The position numbers and the translations under genes were made by a program. Below, one piece after another: positions 51,770 through 61,354 of a stretch of 64,000 bases of DNA. The notes under the pieces are model-generated. The model was not told the DNA's origin, did no database searches, and was given only the letters and a program-made list of their open reading frames with translations. Source of the stretch: Paraburkholderia ginsengisoli NBRC 100965 (GTDB lineage: Bacteria; Pseudomonadota; Gammaproteobacteria; Burkholderiales; Burkholderiaceae). The stretch spans positions 62,001 through 126,000 of the forward strand of contig NZ_BBJF01000005.1 of NCBI RefSeq assembly GCF_000739735.1. The letters are read 5' to 3'. The number at the start of each line of letters is the position of its first letter. Position 1 is the first letter of the stretch.

Positions 51770-52702
51770 TTAACGGCCCCAGCGCAACACCAGCGGGTCG
51801 AGCCGCCGTGCGACTTTCAGCAATCCTTCGCGAGTGGCCGGGTGCATCGCCGGCAACGGATGACGCACCGCATCCGAGCGGATCACGCCGCCTTCCTTCA
51901 TCAGCGCCTTGCACGATGCGAGGCCGCCCTGGCGGTTCTCGTAGTTGATCAGCGGCAGCCATTGCTGATAGTGCGCGGCGGCCGCTTCGGTATCGCCGGC
52001 CGCATAAGCGTCGACGATCAGACGGATGCCGTCGGCGTAACCGCCGCCCGTCATCGAGCCGGTCGCGCCCGCATCCAGATCGGCCATCAGCGTGATCGCT
52101 TCTTCGCCGTCCCACGGACCCACGATCGCATCGCCGCCCAGTTCGATCAGCTCGCGCAGCTTGTTCGCTGCTTGCGGCGTTTCGATCTTGAAGTACGACA
52201 CGTTGTCGATCTCGCGCGCCATGCGGGCGAGAAACGGCGCCGACAGCGGCGTGCCGCTCACCGGCGCATCCTGGATCATGATCGGAATCTGGATTGCATC
52301 GGACACCGTACGATAGAACTCATAGATGCCGCGCTCGCCGATGCGGATCGTCGCGCCGTGATACGGCGGCATCACCATCACCATCGCGGCGCCCGCGGCC
52401 TGCGCGCTGCGGCTGCGTTCGGCGCACTGGTACGAACTGAAATGCGTGGTCGTGACGATCACCGGCACGCGGCCCGCGACGTGTTCGAGCACGACGTGCA
52501 TCAGCGTATTGCGCTCGTCGTCGGACAGCGCGAACTGCTCGGAGAAGTTCGCCAGAATGCACAGGCCGTTCGAACCCGCATCGATCATGAAGTCGATGCA
52601 GCGTTTTTGACCTTCGAGGTCGAGCCGGCCGGCGTCGTCGAAGATGGTCGGCGCGACGGGGAACACGCCGCGCAATGCGGCGGAATGCGATGCCTGGGTC
52701 AT
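51770..52702 (-). CDS. DapA-family aldolase/dehydratase
   Basis: A 310-aa TIM-barrel enzyme of the dihydrodipicolinate synthase family. It has the Schiff-base lysine in VSYFKIETPQAA and the tyrosine in VMPPYHGATIR. The GTTGE-type loop reads LANFSEQFALSDDERN, which is not that of DapA itself. The LANFSEQF form is common in 2-keto-3-deoxy-sugar-acid (for example L-2-keto-3-deoxyarabonate) dehydratases and aldolases of sugar catabolism, but this assignment is inferred. It is divergent from a LysR gene that probably controls it. Confidence 0.85.
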   Translation of the reverse strand: MTQASHSAALRGVFPVAPTIFDDAGRLDLEGQKRCIDFMIDAGSNGLCILANFSEQFALSDDERNTLMHVVLEHVAGRVPVIVTTTHFSSYQCAERSRSAQAAGAAMVMVMPPYHGATIRIGERGIYEFYRTVSDAIQIPIMIQDAPVSGTPLSAPFLARMAREIDNVSYFKIETPQAANKLRELIELGGDAIVGPWDGEEAITLMADLDAGATGSMTGGGYADGIRLIVDAYAAGDTEAAAAHYQQWLPLINYENRQGGLASCKALMKEGGVIRSDAVRHPLPAMHPATREGLLKVARRLDPLVLRWGR

Positions 52703-52841
52703 GGTGATGTCGTTATCCGTGGATGATCGGCGAAGGTGTTCGAATGTCTCCAGCGCCGACTATACGGCGCGCCGCGCGGCAGGTATATTGAATTGTTTCC
52801 ATCTTGTGATCGCTTTTGCGACTCACGCTCTGCAAGCCGCC

Positions 52842-53864
52842 ATGAAAGACACGTTCAACGTCCTGCTGTCGAAACTCCGCATGAAGCAACTGCAACTGCT
52901 GATCGCGCTCGACGATCTGAAGTCGCTGCACAAAGCGGCCGGCGCGATGTCGATGACGCAATCGGCGGCGAGCAAGGCGTTGCAGGAACTGGAGTCGATG
53001 CTCGACGCGCCGCTGTTCGAGCGTTCGAAGACCGGCATGATTCCGAACCAGCTCGGCCATTGCGTGATCCGCTACGCGCGTCTCGTGGCGACCGATCTGA
53101 CCGCGCTGTGCCAGGACGTCGCCGAGATCCGCTCGGGACGCGGCGGGCGCCTCGCGGTCGGCGCAATCATGGGCGCGATTCCGGAGTGCGTGGTGCCGGC
53201 GCTGAACCGGTTGCATGCGGGACAGCCGAATCTGTCGATCGAAGTGGTGGAGGACACCAGCGCGCGGATGCTGCCGCAACTCGACGACGGCCGGCTCGAC
53301 CTGGTGATTGGCCGTGCGGCCGTCGCGGCGGATCCGTCGAAGTATCAGTATCGGCCGCTCGGCGACGAGCCGTTGTCGGTGGTGGTGGGCTACGGCCATC
53401 CGCCGCTGCCGAAGAAGGAAGTGCAGTTGCGCGATCTGGCCGGTCATCGGTGGGTGATGTATCCGTCGCACATGCCGTTGCATGCGCTGCTCGAACGGGA
53501 GATGGATCTGGCGGGCCTGCAGATGCCGGACAACCCGATTTCGACGGCGTCCACGTTCGTGACGGTCGCGTTGTTGCAAAGCAGTGCCGAACTGGTTTCG
53601 CTGCTGCCGACCGCGATCGCCGCGATGTTCGTCCGCCAGAAGATGCTGCGCGTCGTGCCGGTTACGTTGAAGTCGCCTTCGCAAACATTCGGTGTCGTGA
53701 CGCGCAAGGGCGGCGTGCTGTCGCCGCCGGCCGAGCAGTTCATCGAGTTGCTGCGCGCTCGGGCGGCGGAGCCGGCACAACTGTCGACACAACCGCCGAT
53801 ACCGGCACCGCCGCCGAAACGCGCACCGCGAAAACGCGCCGCGCCAAAACGAAAAACCGCCTGA
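52842..53864 (+). CDS. LysR-family regulator (GbpR-like)
   Basis: A 340-aa LysR-type regulator of the GbpR/sugar-acid-related type. HTH: LSKLRMKQLQLLIALDDLKSLHKAAGAMSMTQSAASKALQELESMLDAPLFERSKTGM. The effector domain opens RGGRLAVGAIMGAIPECVVPAL. It ends in a Pro/Lys/Arg-rich tail (PPKRAPRKRAAPKRKTA), which is unusual for LysR. The start at 52842 is the first ATG before the HTH. Its divergent partner is the DapA-like gene, with ~140 bases between. Confidence 0.92.
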   Translation: MKDTFNVLLSKLRMKQLQLLIALDDLKSLHKAAGAMSMTQSAASKALQELESMLDAPLFERSKTGMIPNQLGHCVIRYARLVATDLTALCQDVAEIRSGRGGRLAVGAIMGAIPECVVPALNRLHAGQPNLSIEVVEDTSARMLPQLDDGRLDLVIGRAAVAADPSKYQYRPLGDEPLSVVVGYGHPPLPKKEVQLRDLAGHRWVMYPSHMPLHALLEREMDLAGLQMPDNPISTASTFVTVALLQSSAELVSLLPTAIAAMFVRQKMLRVVPVTLKSPSQTFGVVTRKGGVLSPPAEQFIELLRARAAEPAQLSTQPPIPAPPPKRAPRKRAAPKRKTA

Positions 53865-54056
53865 AGCGGCGGTTGCGACACGTGAAAGACCCTCAATATC
53901 TCACGCCAGTTCGCGCCTTGCCATGCGCCGTGAAAAGGTGTTGTAGCGGCGACACTGTCGGGTAAATCCGAACCGCTGGCGGCTCCGGCTTCCGCGCTAC
54001 ACTGCTTCGAAGTCAGCCGGGCCGGAAGCCTGGCGATCGCTCGGGGGAGAGCAGCC

Positions 54057-57000
54057 ATGAATCGGCCACTGCTTCGGTTTCCGCTTCGCGCAACCGGCAC
54101 GACGCCTGTGCGCAAATGGCTCAAGTGGCTCAAATGGGGGCTGGCGGCGGCATTGCTGATCGCGCTGGCACTCGTCGTGCGGGTCGTTCAGGTCGAAATC
54201 GAAACATCACGGCTACAGGCGCGCTACCTCTCCGAACTGACTCGCGACGTGGGCTTTTCCGTCGCCGACGGTCCCAGTCATTCGATCCGTTTTCCTCAAG
54301 CCGACAAAGGCCCGTACGACAACCGGCTCGGCTACGCGCTGCTGCCCGCGATCCAGCAGCGTCTGTTGAAACGCGGGTTTGAAATCGGTTCGCAGGCGCG
54401 CAATTCCGAACGGATGCTGTCGCTGGCCGATAACGGCCTCTTTCTGCCGTACGCGGAAAAAGATATCGCCGGTCTGCAGCTTTTCGACGGCACCGGCGCG
54501 CCGCTCTTCGACGCGCGTTTTCCCGGTCGCGTGTACGACCGTTTCGACGCGATCCCGCCGGTCATCGTGAACTCGCTGCTTTTCATCGAAGACCGCTATC
54601 TGCTGGATCCCAATCAACCGAACCGCAATCCCGCGATCGACTGGGGACGCTTCAGCCGCGCGTTGGCCGACCAGGGCCTGCACGTGTTCAATCATCATCA
54701 GCCCGCGCCGGGCGGCAGCACACTCGCCACGCAGATCGAAAAATTCCGCCACTCGGCAGGTGGGCGGACCGCAACGCCGCCGGAGAAGTTGCGGCAGATC
54801 GCGTCGGCGTCGGTGCGGGCGTACCTGAATGGTCCGCAGACGCTGCCCGCGCGCCAGCAGATCGTCGTGCGTTATCTGAACTCGGTGCCGCTTGCCGCGC
54901 AACCGGGGATCGGCGAAATCAACGGTATCGGCGACGGTCTCGCCGCGTGGTACGGCCGCGATTTCAACGACGTCAACCGCCTGCTGAACGCGCCTTCGAC
55001 CCCGCAGAATCTGGCGGAGCAGGGCAAGGCGTTGCGCGAGGTGCTCTCGCTGATGATTGCGCAACGCGCGCCGTCGTTTTTCCTGCATCGCGGCTATGCC
55101 GAACTCGAACGGCTGACCGACAGTTATCTGCGGCTGCTGGCGACGGGTGGCGTCGTCACGATGCCGTTGCGCGATGCCGCGCTCGCCGCGCAGGTCGAAT
55201 TGCATCGCGCGCCCGTCAAGACGCAGAGCGCCGACTCGTTCGTCTCGCGCAAGGCCGTCACGTCGATGCGTTCGAACCTGCTGGCTTCGCTCGGTATTCC
55301 GAGTTTCTATGAACTAGACCGCCTGGATCTGCAAGCCACGGGCACGCTCAACAACGCGGTGCAGCAGGCCGTCAGCGAACGGCTCGCCGCCGCTGCGACG
55401 CGCGACGGTGCGAAGGCGGCGGGACTCGTCGGCTTCGAAATGCTGCGGCCTTCCGACGATCCGTCGAAAATCGCCTATAGCTTTACGCTATTCGAACGGC
55501 GCGACGGCGCGAACCTCGTGCGGGTGCAAACCGACAGCGTGAACCAGCCGTTCGACATCAATTCGGGCGCGCGGCTGAATCTCGGTTCGACCGCGAAACT
55601 GCGTACCGTGGTCACGTATTTGCAGATCGTCTCCGAACTGCATGCGCGTTATGCATCGCTGAGCACAGCGGAGCTAAAAGCCATCAAGCCCGATCCGACC
55701 GATCAGTTGACGCGCTGGGCACTCGACTATCTCACGCATACGCCGGACCGCTCCTTGCAGGCGATGCTCGATGCGGCGGTGGAGCGCAAGTACTCGGCGA
55801 GCCCCGGCGAAACGTTCTACACGGGCGGCGGCGCGCAGACGTTCAACAACTTCGAGTCCGACGACAACAGCCGCATCCTGACCATTCACCGCGCGTTCCA
55901 GCACTCGGTGAATCTCGTGTTCGTGCGGCTGATGCGCGACATCGTCCACTACGAGATGATCAAGACGACCGGGCCGTCGACGCAATGGCTCGGCGATCCC
56001 GCGATCCGCACGATGTATCTGACGCGTTTCGCCGATCAGGAAAGCCGCGTGTACATGAACCGCTTCTACACGAAGTATCACGGCAAGACGCCCGATCAGG
56101 CGCTGGCGCTGCTGCTGCTCGGCGTGCGCAAGTCGCCGCCGAAAGTGGCGACCGTGTTGCGCAGCGTCGCGCCGGACGGGTCGAACGCGTGGTTCAACGC
56201 GCAGATGCGCGCGGTGTTGAAGAACACGCCGGCCGCAGCGGTACTCGACGACGAGGATCTGGCGAACCTGTACGCCAAATACGCGATCGAGCGCTTCAAT
56301 CTGAACGACCGTGGTTATATCGCGAGCGTTCATCCGCTCGAACTGTGGACGCTCAACTATCTGCGCGCGCATCCTGCCGCTACGCTCGACGACATTCAGA
56401 AGGCGAGCCGCGACGTGCGTCTGTCGACCTATTCGTGGCTCTTCAAGACGCGCTATCACGCGACGCAGGATCGCCGCATCAAACGGATGGTCGAATTGCG
56501 CGCGTACGACGCGATCGGCAAATCGTGGCAGGCGCTCGGCTATCCGTTCGCGACGCTCACGCCTTCGTATGCGGCGGCGATTGGCGCATCGGGCGATCGG
56601 CCCGCCGCGCTCGCGCAACTGATCGGCGTGATCGCCAACGACGGCAACAAGGTGCCGACCGAAAGCCTCACGCAACTCGACTTCGCGAAAGACACGCCGT
56701 ACGAAACGCACTTCCGCCGCGCGGCGGTGGCGCCGGAGCAGCAGTTGTCGCCGGAAATCGCAAACGTGATGCAGACGCTGTTGCGCGACGTCGTGACGGG
56801 CGGCACCGCCCGGCGGCTCGCGGAAGGCATGAAGTTCCCCGACGGGCAGACGCTCGCGGTGTACGGCAAGACGGGCACCGGCGACCAGCGTTTGAATGTC
56901 TACGCAAAGGGCGCGCGGCTGATCGAGTCGCGCAAGGTGAACCGCAGCGCGACCTTCGTGTTCGCGATGGGCGACCGTTTCTACGGCACGCTGACCGCGT

Positions 57001-57146
57001 GGGTGCATGAACCGTATGCGGCGCATTACGCGTTCACGAGCGCGTTGTCGGTGCAACTGCTGAAGTCGTTGGCGCCGGTGCTGGAGCCGTTGGTGAAAGA
57101 GCCGGCGGTGAAGACGGCTGCGGTGGCCAAGGTGTCCGTGCAGTGA
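54057..57146 (+). CDS. Large bifunctional penicillin-binding protein (GT51 transglycosylase + transpeptidase)
   Basis: A 1029-aa inner-membrane protein with an N-terminal anchor (residues ~27-46). A GT51 glycosyltransferase domain shows the catalytic Glu in NSLLFIEDRYLLD and the motif GGSTLATQIEKFRHS; the usual EDxxF and GGSTITQQ patterns are altered. The transpeptidase domain has the SxxK motif (GSTAK, Ser ~510), SxN (HSVN, ~616) and KTG (GKTGTGD, ~938), all intact. At 1029 aa it is longer than E. coli PBP1 paralogues because of an extended inter-domain and late-domain region. It is likely a peptidoglycan synthase of the class A PBP group, but a distant branch. No neighbouring cell-wall genes. 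Confidence 0.88.
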   Translation: MNRPLLRFPLRATGTTPVRKWLKWLKWGLAAALLIALALVVRVVQVEIETSRLQARYLSELTRDVGFSVADGPSHSIRFPQADKGPYDNRLGYALLPAIQQRLLKRGFEIGSQARNSERMLSLADNGLFLPYAEKDIAGLQLFDGTGAPLFDARFPGRVYDRFDAIPPVIVNSLLFIEDRYLLDPNQPNRNPAIDWGRFSRALADQGLHVFNHHQPAPGGSTLATQIEKFRHSAGGRTATPPEKLRQIASASVRAYLNGPQTLPARQQIVVRYLNSVPLAAQPGIGEINGIGDGLAAWYGRDFNDVNRLLNAPSTPQNLAEQGKALREVLSLMIAQRAPSFFLHRGYAELERLTDSYLRLLATGGVVTMPLRDAALAAQVELHRAPVKTQSADSFVSRKAVTSMRSNLLASLGIPSFYELDRLDLQATGTLNNAVQQAVSERLAAAATRDGAKAAGLVGFEMLRPSDDPSKIAYSFTLFERRDGANLVRVQTDSVNQPFDINSGARLNLGSTAKLRTVVTYLQIVSELHARYASLSTAELKAIKPDPTDQLTRWALDYLTHTPDRSLQAMLDAAVERKYSASPGETFYTGGGAQTFNNFESDDNSRILTIHRAFQHSVNLVFVRLMRDIVHYEMIKTTGPSTQWLGDPAIRTMYLTRFADQESRVYMNRFYTKYHGKTPDQALALLLLGVRKSPPKVATVLRSVAPDGSNAWFNAQMRAVLKNTPAAAVLDDEDLANLYAKYAIERFNLNDRGYIASVHPLELWTLNYLRAHPAATLDDIQKASRDVRLSTYSWLFKTRYHATQDRRIKRMVELRAYDAIGKSWQALGYPFATLTPSYAAAIGASGDRPAALAQLIGVIANDGNKVPTESLTQLDFAKDTPYETHFRRAAVAPEQQLSPEIANVMQTLLRDVVTGGTARRLAEGMKFPDGQTLAVYGKTGTGDQRLNVYAKGARLIESRKVNRSATFVFAMGDRFYGTLTAWVHEPYAAHYAFTSALSVQLLKSLAPVLEPLVKEPAVKTAAVAKVSVQ

Positions 57147-57204
57147 GCGCGTGAACGGCGGGGCGAAGTTAAACGCCCCCCAACGGTCGCTCGTTTATTC
57201 GCGC

Positions 57205-58425
57205 TCAGTACTCCGCATCAGTCGCAGCCGGCTTTAAGAACAACTCATGCACCGGCGCGAAATGCGCATACAGCGGCAGAATCGCGCCGCCCATCGCACG
57301 CGCATCGGCTCCGATCGCGCCTTCGAGCAATTGCGGCCGCACCATCCCTTCCCATTCGAAACGATCGAGTACGCGCTCGGTGCGTCGAATGATTTCGCGC
57401 ACCAGTTGCCGGTCGAGTTCGCCGTCGATCACGATCGCTTCGAGATCGAGCAACGCGGCCGCATTGGTCAGCGCGTTGGCGATCGCCGGACACGCGCTGT
57501 CGAGCCACTGCTCGGTATGCCGCCACAACTCCGGCAGCAGCGCGCGATGATCGTGCGCGGCAGCGGCCGGCGCGCCCGCGTCGCTGAACAGCTTTTCGAG
57601 CACGAAGCCCGACGCCGCGTGCAGCAATTGCCGCGCGGGTTTGCGCGCGGTGCCGTCGCGCAGCGGAATCGAACCGACCGCGCCCGCGTTGTCGTGCGGG
57701 CCGCCGTGCAGGCGTCCGTCGATCACGAGGCCGCCGCCGATGAACGTGCCGACGAACAGATACAGGAAGTTGTGAATGCCGCGGCCCTGGCCCATCACGA
57801 GTTCGGCGGCACACGCGGCCGTGGTGTCTTTCGCGAATTCGACGGGCAGGCCCGTCATCGTCGCGATGCGGCTGCGCAGATCGATCTCGTGCCACGCGTC
57901 GAGCGCGTCGGGCGGCGCGCCGAGAAAGTCGCGCCAGCCGCCGAGCCACAGCGGCGCCGCGACGCCCAGGCCGACCACTTTGCCCGCCTTTGCGCCGAGG
58001 GTCTGGTTCACGCGCGCCAGTTTGCTTTCGAGCGCGGGAAACAGCGTGCGCGGATCGGGATACGCGTACTCGAAGACATCGCGGCACACCACGTGACCGG
58101 CGAAGTCGAGCGCCAGCACGTCGAGGCTGCGGCGGCCGACCTTGATGCCGATCGTGAATGCGCCGTCCGCGCGCAACGCGATCGGCACCGAAGGCTGGCC
58201 GATCCTGCCACGCACGCGCGCCTGCTTTTCGAGCAGGCCGTCGTCGATCAGACGGTCGACGATCATCGACACCGTCTGCATCGACAGACGCGTGAGGCGG
58301 CCCACGTCGGCTTTCGGCAACGGCCCGTGCAGACGGATCGCCTGTAGCACGATGCGTTCGTTGAATTGCCGCATGCCGACCTGATTCGAGCCGACCGTGC
58401 GTTTGAGCGGGGAGCGGGTATCCAT
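57205..58425 (-). CDS. ROK-family transcriptional repressor (FrcR-like)
   Basis: A 406-aa ROK-family regulator. An N-terminal winged HTH (RIVLQAIRLHGPLPKADVGRLTRLSMQTVSMIVDRLIDDGLLEKQ) is followed by a sugar-kinase-like ROK domain. The domain includes GIKVGRRSLDVLALDFAG and FLYLFVGTFIGGGLVIDGRLHGGPHDNAGAVG. The ROK zinc-cysteine cluster is not obvious, which is common in the FrcR group. I start at the ATG at 58425; a TTG at 58464 overlaps the previous gene. It follows the frc-like ABC operon on the same strand and should repress it in the absence of sugar. Confidence 0.9.
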   Translation of the reverse strand: MDTRSPLKRTVGSNQVGMRQFNERIVLQAIRLHGPLPKADVGRLTRLSMQTVSMIVDRLIDDGLLEKQARVRGRIGQPSVPIALRADGAFTIGIKVGRRSLDVLALDFAGHVVCRDVFEYAYPDPRTLFPALESKLARVNQTLGAKAGKVVGLGVAAPLWLGGWRDFLGAPPDALDAWHEIDLRSRIATMTGLPVEFAKDTTAACAAELVMGQGRGIHNFLYLFVGTFIGGGLVIDGRLHGGPHDNAGAVGSIPLRDGTARKPARQLLHAASGFVLEKLFSDAGAPAAAAHDHRALLPELWRHTEQWLDSACPAIANALTNAAALLDLEAIVIDGELDRQLVREIIRRTERVLDRFEWEGMVRPQLLEGAIGADARAMGGAILPLYAHFAPVHELFLKPAATDAEY

Positions 58426-58456
58426 CGTCGCGAGTCCGCTCAGCAGGAGGCGCGCG

Positions 58457-59254
58457 TCATGCAATCGCCTTGACGTCTGCTTCCTTTGCGCCGGTCATGA
58501 TCGCGACCGCTTCCGACATGTGCACGTCGCTCCTGTTGACGAGCGCGGCGCGCCGGCCGAGCCGCTGGATATGGATGCGGTCGGCCACCTCGAACACGTG
58601 CGGCATGTTGTGGCTGATCAGGATGACGGGCAGGCCGCGATCGCGCACTCGCCGGATCAGTTCGAGCACCATGTTGCCTTCCTTCACGCCGAGCGCGGCG
58701 GTGGGTTCGTCGAGAATCACCACGTGGCGGGCGAACGCCGCGCTACGCGCCACCGCGACGCCCTGGCGCTGGCCGCCCGACAGCGTTTCGACCGCCTGGC
58801 GCATCGAGCGGATGCCGATCTGCAAGTCCTTCATATGCGCGGTTGCTTCATCGAGCATGCGGCGCTTGTCGATCATCTTGAAGATCGAACCGCGCCAGCC
58901 GGGCTTGAGCAGTTCGCGTGCGAGGAACAGGTTTTCGGCGATGCTCATGGCCGGCGCGACCGCGAGTTCCTGGTACACGGTTTCGATGCCTTGCGCGCGA
59001 GCGTCGAGCGGACTGCGGAATTTGACCGGTTTGCCGTCCAGTAGAATCTCGCCTTCGTCGGGCACGGTCGCGCCGGACAGCGCCTTGATCAACGACGATT
59101 TGCCCGCGCCGTTATCGCCGATCACGGCGAGTATTTCTCCGGGCAGCACTTCGAAATCGCAACCGTCGAGCGCGGTCACGTTGCCATAACGTTTGACGAG
59201 GCCACGCGCCTGGAGGACGGGCATCGGGGCGGAAGCCGTATTGAGTGTCGACAT
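58457..59254 (-). CDS. Sugar ABC transporter ATPase (FrcA-like)
   Basis: A 265-aa ATPase with a single nucleotide-binding domain, as in FrcA of rhizobia. Walker A GDNGAGKSS, ETVYQELAVAPAMSIAENLFLARE, signature LSGGQRQG, Walker B VVILDEPTAALG and H-loop SHNMPHV are intact. It works with the adjacent permease and binding protein as a fructose/mannose/ribose-type importer. Upstream gap to the permease is 15 bases. Confidence 0.93.
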   Translation of the reverse strand: MSTLNTASAPMPVLQARGLVKRYGNVTALDGCDFEVLPGEILAVIGDNGAGKSSLIKALSGATVPDEGEILLDGKPVKFRSPLDARAQGIETVYQELAVAPAMSIAENLFLARELLKPGWRGSIFKMIDKRRMLDEATAHMKDLQIGIRSMRQAVETLSGGQRQGVAVARSAAFARHVVILDEPTAALGVKEGNMVLELIRRVRDRGLPVILISHNMPHVFEVADRIHIQRLGRRAALVNRSDVHMSEAVAIMTGAKEADVKAIA

Positions 59255-59269
59255 GATGGACTCCTGTGC

Positions 59270-60256
59270 TCAACCGCGACGATGGGAAAGTTTGTCCGCG
59301 GCCACCGCGAGAATCACCAGCATGCCGGTGATCAACACCTGGTACACCGAAGAAACGCCGATCAGCGTCAGCCCGTTTCGGAACACGCCGACGATCAACG
59401 CGCCGAGCAACGTGCCGACAATCGAACCGCGTCCGCCGAACAGACTTGTGCCGCCGAGCACTACTGCGGTAATGCTGTCGAGGTTCTCGGTTTGGCCCGC
59501 CTGCGGATCGCCGACGCCGGTGCGCGACACCGACAGCAGCGCCGCGATGCCGTAGATCGCGCCGGCCAGCGAATACACGGTGAGCAGGATCTTCTGCGAC
59601 GAGAGGCCCATCAATCGCGCGGCCTCGGCGTTGTTGCCGAGTGCGTACAGATGCCGGCCGGGCACCGTATCGCGCAACACGAACCAGGTGGCCAGATACA
59701 TCAGCAACGTAAGCACCGTGCCGTACGTGACGTCGGCAGGACCGAGCTTGAACGTGTTGCCGAAGAACATGATCGCGTCCGGCAGGTTCGACACGCTCTC
59801 CGCGTTCGAATAGATCTGCGTGAGCGCGAACGCGATATTCAACGTACCCAGCGTGACGATGAACGCGGGCAGTTTGATGCGCGTGATCAGCACACCGTTG
59901 AGCGCGCCGAACAGCGTGCTCGCGGCGATCCCGCACAGAATCGCGAGGATCGGCGGAACGCCGAGCGTGACTGCGAACTTGGTCATGATGATCGAGCCGA
60001 ACGCCATCACCATCCCGCAAGAGAGATCGATGCCGCCGGTCAGCACGATCAGCGTCTGGCCGATCGCGATGACCGCGACCACCATCGTCTGTTGCAGGAT
60101 CAGCGAGAGGTTCTGGAACGACAGGAAGCGACTGCTCTGCGAGATGAAGAAACCGCAGGCGAGCACCAGCGCGATCAGCGGTCCGACCTCGGCGAGCGAC
60201 GGCAGGCGGTCGGAGAAGGAGCGTGAATGGCCGGCGGGCGTGGAAGGCGTCGACAT
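59270..60256 (-). CDS. Sugar ABC transporter permease (FrcC-like)
   Basis: A 328-aa permease of the RbsC/FrcC family. Conserved blocks: IAIGQTLIVLTGGIDLSCGMVMAFGSII, GALNGVLITRIKLPAFIVTLGTLNIAFALTQIYS, NAEAARLMGLSSQKILLTVYSLAGAIYGIAALL and GGTSLFGGRGSIVGTLLGALIVGVFRNGLTLIGV. The start at 60256 gives a normal cytosolic N-terminus; the longer frame upstream is not supported. It lies between receptor and ATPase genes. Confidence 0.93.
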   Translation of the reverse strand: MSTPSTPAGHSRSFSDRLPSLAEVGPLIALVLACGFFISQSSRFLSFQNLSLILQQTMVVAVIAIGQTLIVLTGGIDLSCGMVMAFGSIIMTKFAVTLGVPPILAILCGIAASTLFGALNGVLITRIKLPAFIVTLGTLNIAFALTQIYSNAESVSNLPDAIMFFGNTFKLGPADVTYGTVLTLLMYLATWFVLRDTVPGRHLYALGNNAEAARLMGLSSQKILLTVYSLAGAIYGIAALLSVSRTGVGDPQAGQTENLDSITAVVLGGTSLFGGRGSIVGTLLGALIVGVFRNGLTLIGVSSVYQVLITGMLVILAVAADKLSHRRG

Positions 60257-60349
60257 GATGGATGTCCTCGGTACATAAGCGTGGCGCAGACGCGCGACGC
60301 GGCAAATCGGACGGCGGCGCGCCATGACGCGCCGCCCAGACAATGGGCG

Positions 60350-61354
60350 TTACTTGTTGCCCCAGCAGTTGTCGAGGCCGTACTTCGTGTCCTTGCTGTC
60401 GATGCCGGACATCGCCTTGTCGGTGATCAGCGTCACGCCCGTGTCCTGATAGCCGGAGACTTTCTTGCCGGTCTTCGCGTACTCGACGCCGGCGTTCACG
60501 CCGAGCGCGGCCATTTTCAGCGGGTACTGCTGCGAGGTCGCGGCGATCGCGCCGGCCTTCACGTTGCGCACGCCTTCGCAGCCGCCGTCGATCGAGACGA
60601 TCATCACGCTCTTGTCCTTGCCCGCCGCTTTGAGCGCGCGGTACGCGCCAGCGGCGGCCGGTTCGTTGATCGTGTAGACCACGTTGATGTCGGGCGATTT
60701 TTGCAGGCAGTTTTCCATCGCCGTCTGGCCCTTCGCCTGATCGCCGCGCGTGTCCTGACTGCAGACGATCGACGCGTCGCCTTCCTTCACGCCGAAGCCT
60801 TCGAGAAAGCCGTTGTGACGCAGCACACCGACCGACACGCCGGGCGCGAGATCGAGTGTCGCGATCTTCGCGGGCTTGCCGTTCAGCGCGGCCTTCGCGT
60901 ATTTGCCGATCAGCACGCCGGCCTTGAAGTTGTCGGTGGCGAAGAGGGCATCGGTCGCGTCCTGTGGATCGGTCGGCGTGTCGAGCGCGACCACCATCAC
61001 GCCGGCGGCGCGCGCTTTCCTGATGCTCGGCACGATCGCTTTGGTGTCGCTCGGCGTGATCAGAATCGCTTTCGCGCCGGCCGTCATCATGTTTTCGATC
61101 GCGGTGACCTGGCTCGCGTTGTCGCCGTCGAACTTGCCGGCGGCGCTGATCAGCTTCGCGCCGTCTTTCGACGCGGCCGCTTCGGCGCCCTGTTTCATCT
61201 TCACGAAGAACGGATTGGTGTCGGTCTTGGTGATGAGGCCGACGACCGGCTGATCGGCCGCCTGGCTCGCGCTCGCGCACCACACGGCCGATGCCGCGAC
61301 GCACATCGACACGATTTTCCTGGCGACAGGATGCTTGCGGGAATTCAGATTCAT
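60350..61354 (-). CDS. Sugar ABC transporter substrate-binding protein (FrcB-like)
   Basis: A 334-aa periplasmic receptor with a Sec signal peptide cut near CASASQA (about residue 33). The mature protein begins PVVGLITKTDTNPFFVKMKQGAEAAA, the ribose/fructose-binding family pattern. TPSDTKAIVPSIRKARAAGVMVVALDTPT and GGCEGVRNVKAGAIAATSQQYPLKMAALGV complete the two lobes. It is first in the operon. A nearby inverted repeat (61433-61455) upstream may bind the ROK regulator encoded at the end of the cluster. Confidence 0.93.
   Translation of the reverse strand: MNLNSRKHPVARKIVSMCVAASAVWCASASQAADQPVVGLITKTDTNPFFVKMKQGAEAAASKDGAKLISAAGKFDGDNASQVTAIENMMTAGAKAILITPSDTKAIVPSIRKARAAGVMVVALDTPTDPQDATDALFATDNFKAGVLIGKYAKAALNGKPAKIATLDLAPGVSVGVLRHNGFLEGFGVKEGDASIVCSQDTRGDQAKGQTAMENCLQKSPDINVVYTINEPAAAGAYRALKAAGKDKSVMIVSIDGGCEGVRNVKAGAIAATSQQYPLKMAALGVNAGVEYAKTGKKVSGYQDTGVTLITDKAMSGIDSKDTKYGLDNCWGNK

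Noticed and set aside
59112..61304. 730-codon minus-strand open frame
   Set aside because: It runs through three sugar transporter genes in another frame with an Arg-rich composition; a shadow of the real genes.
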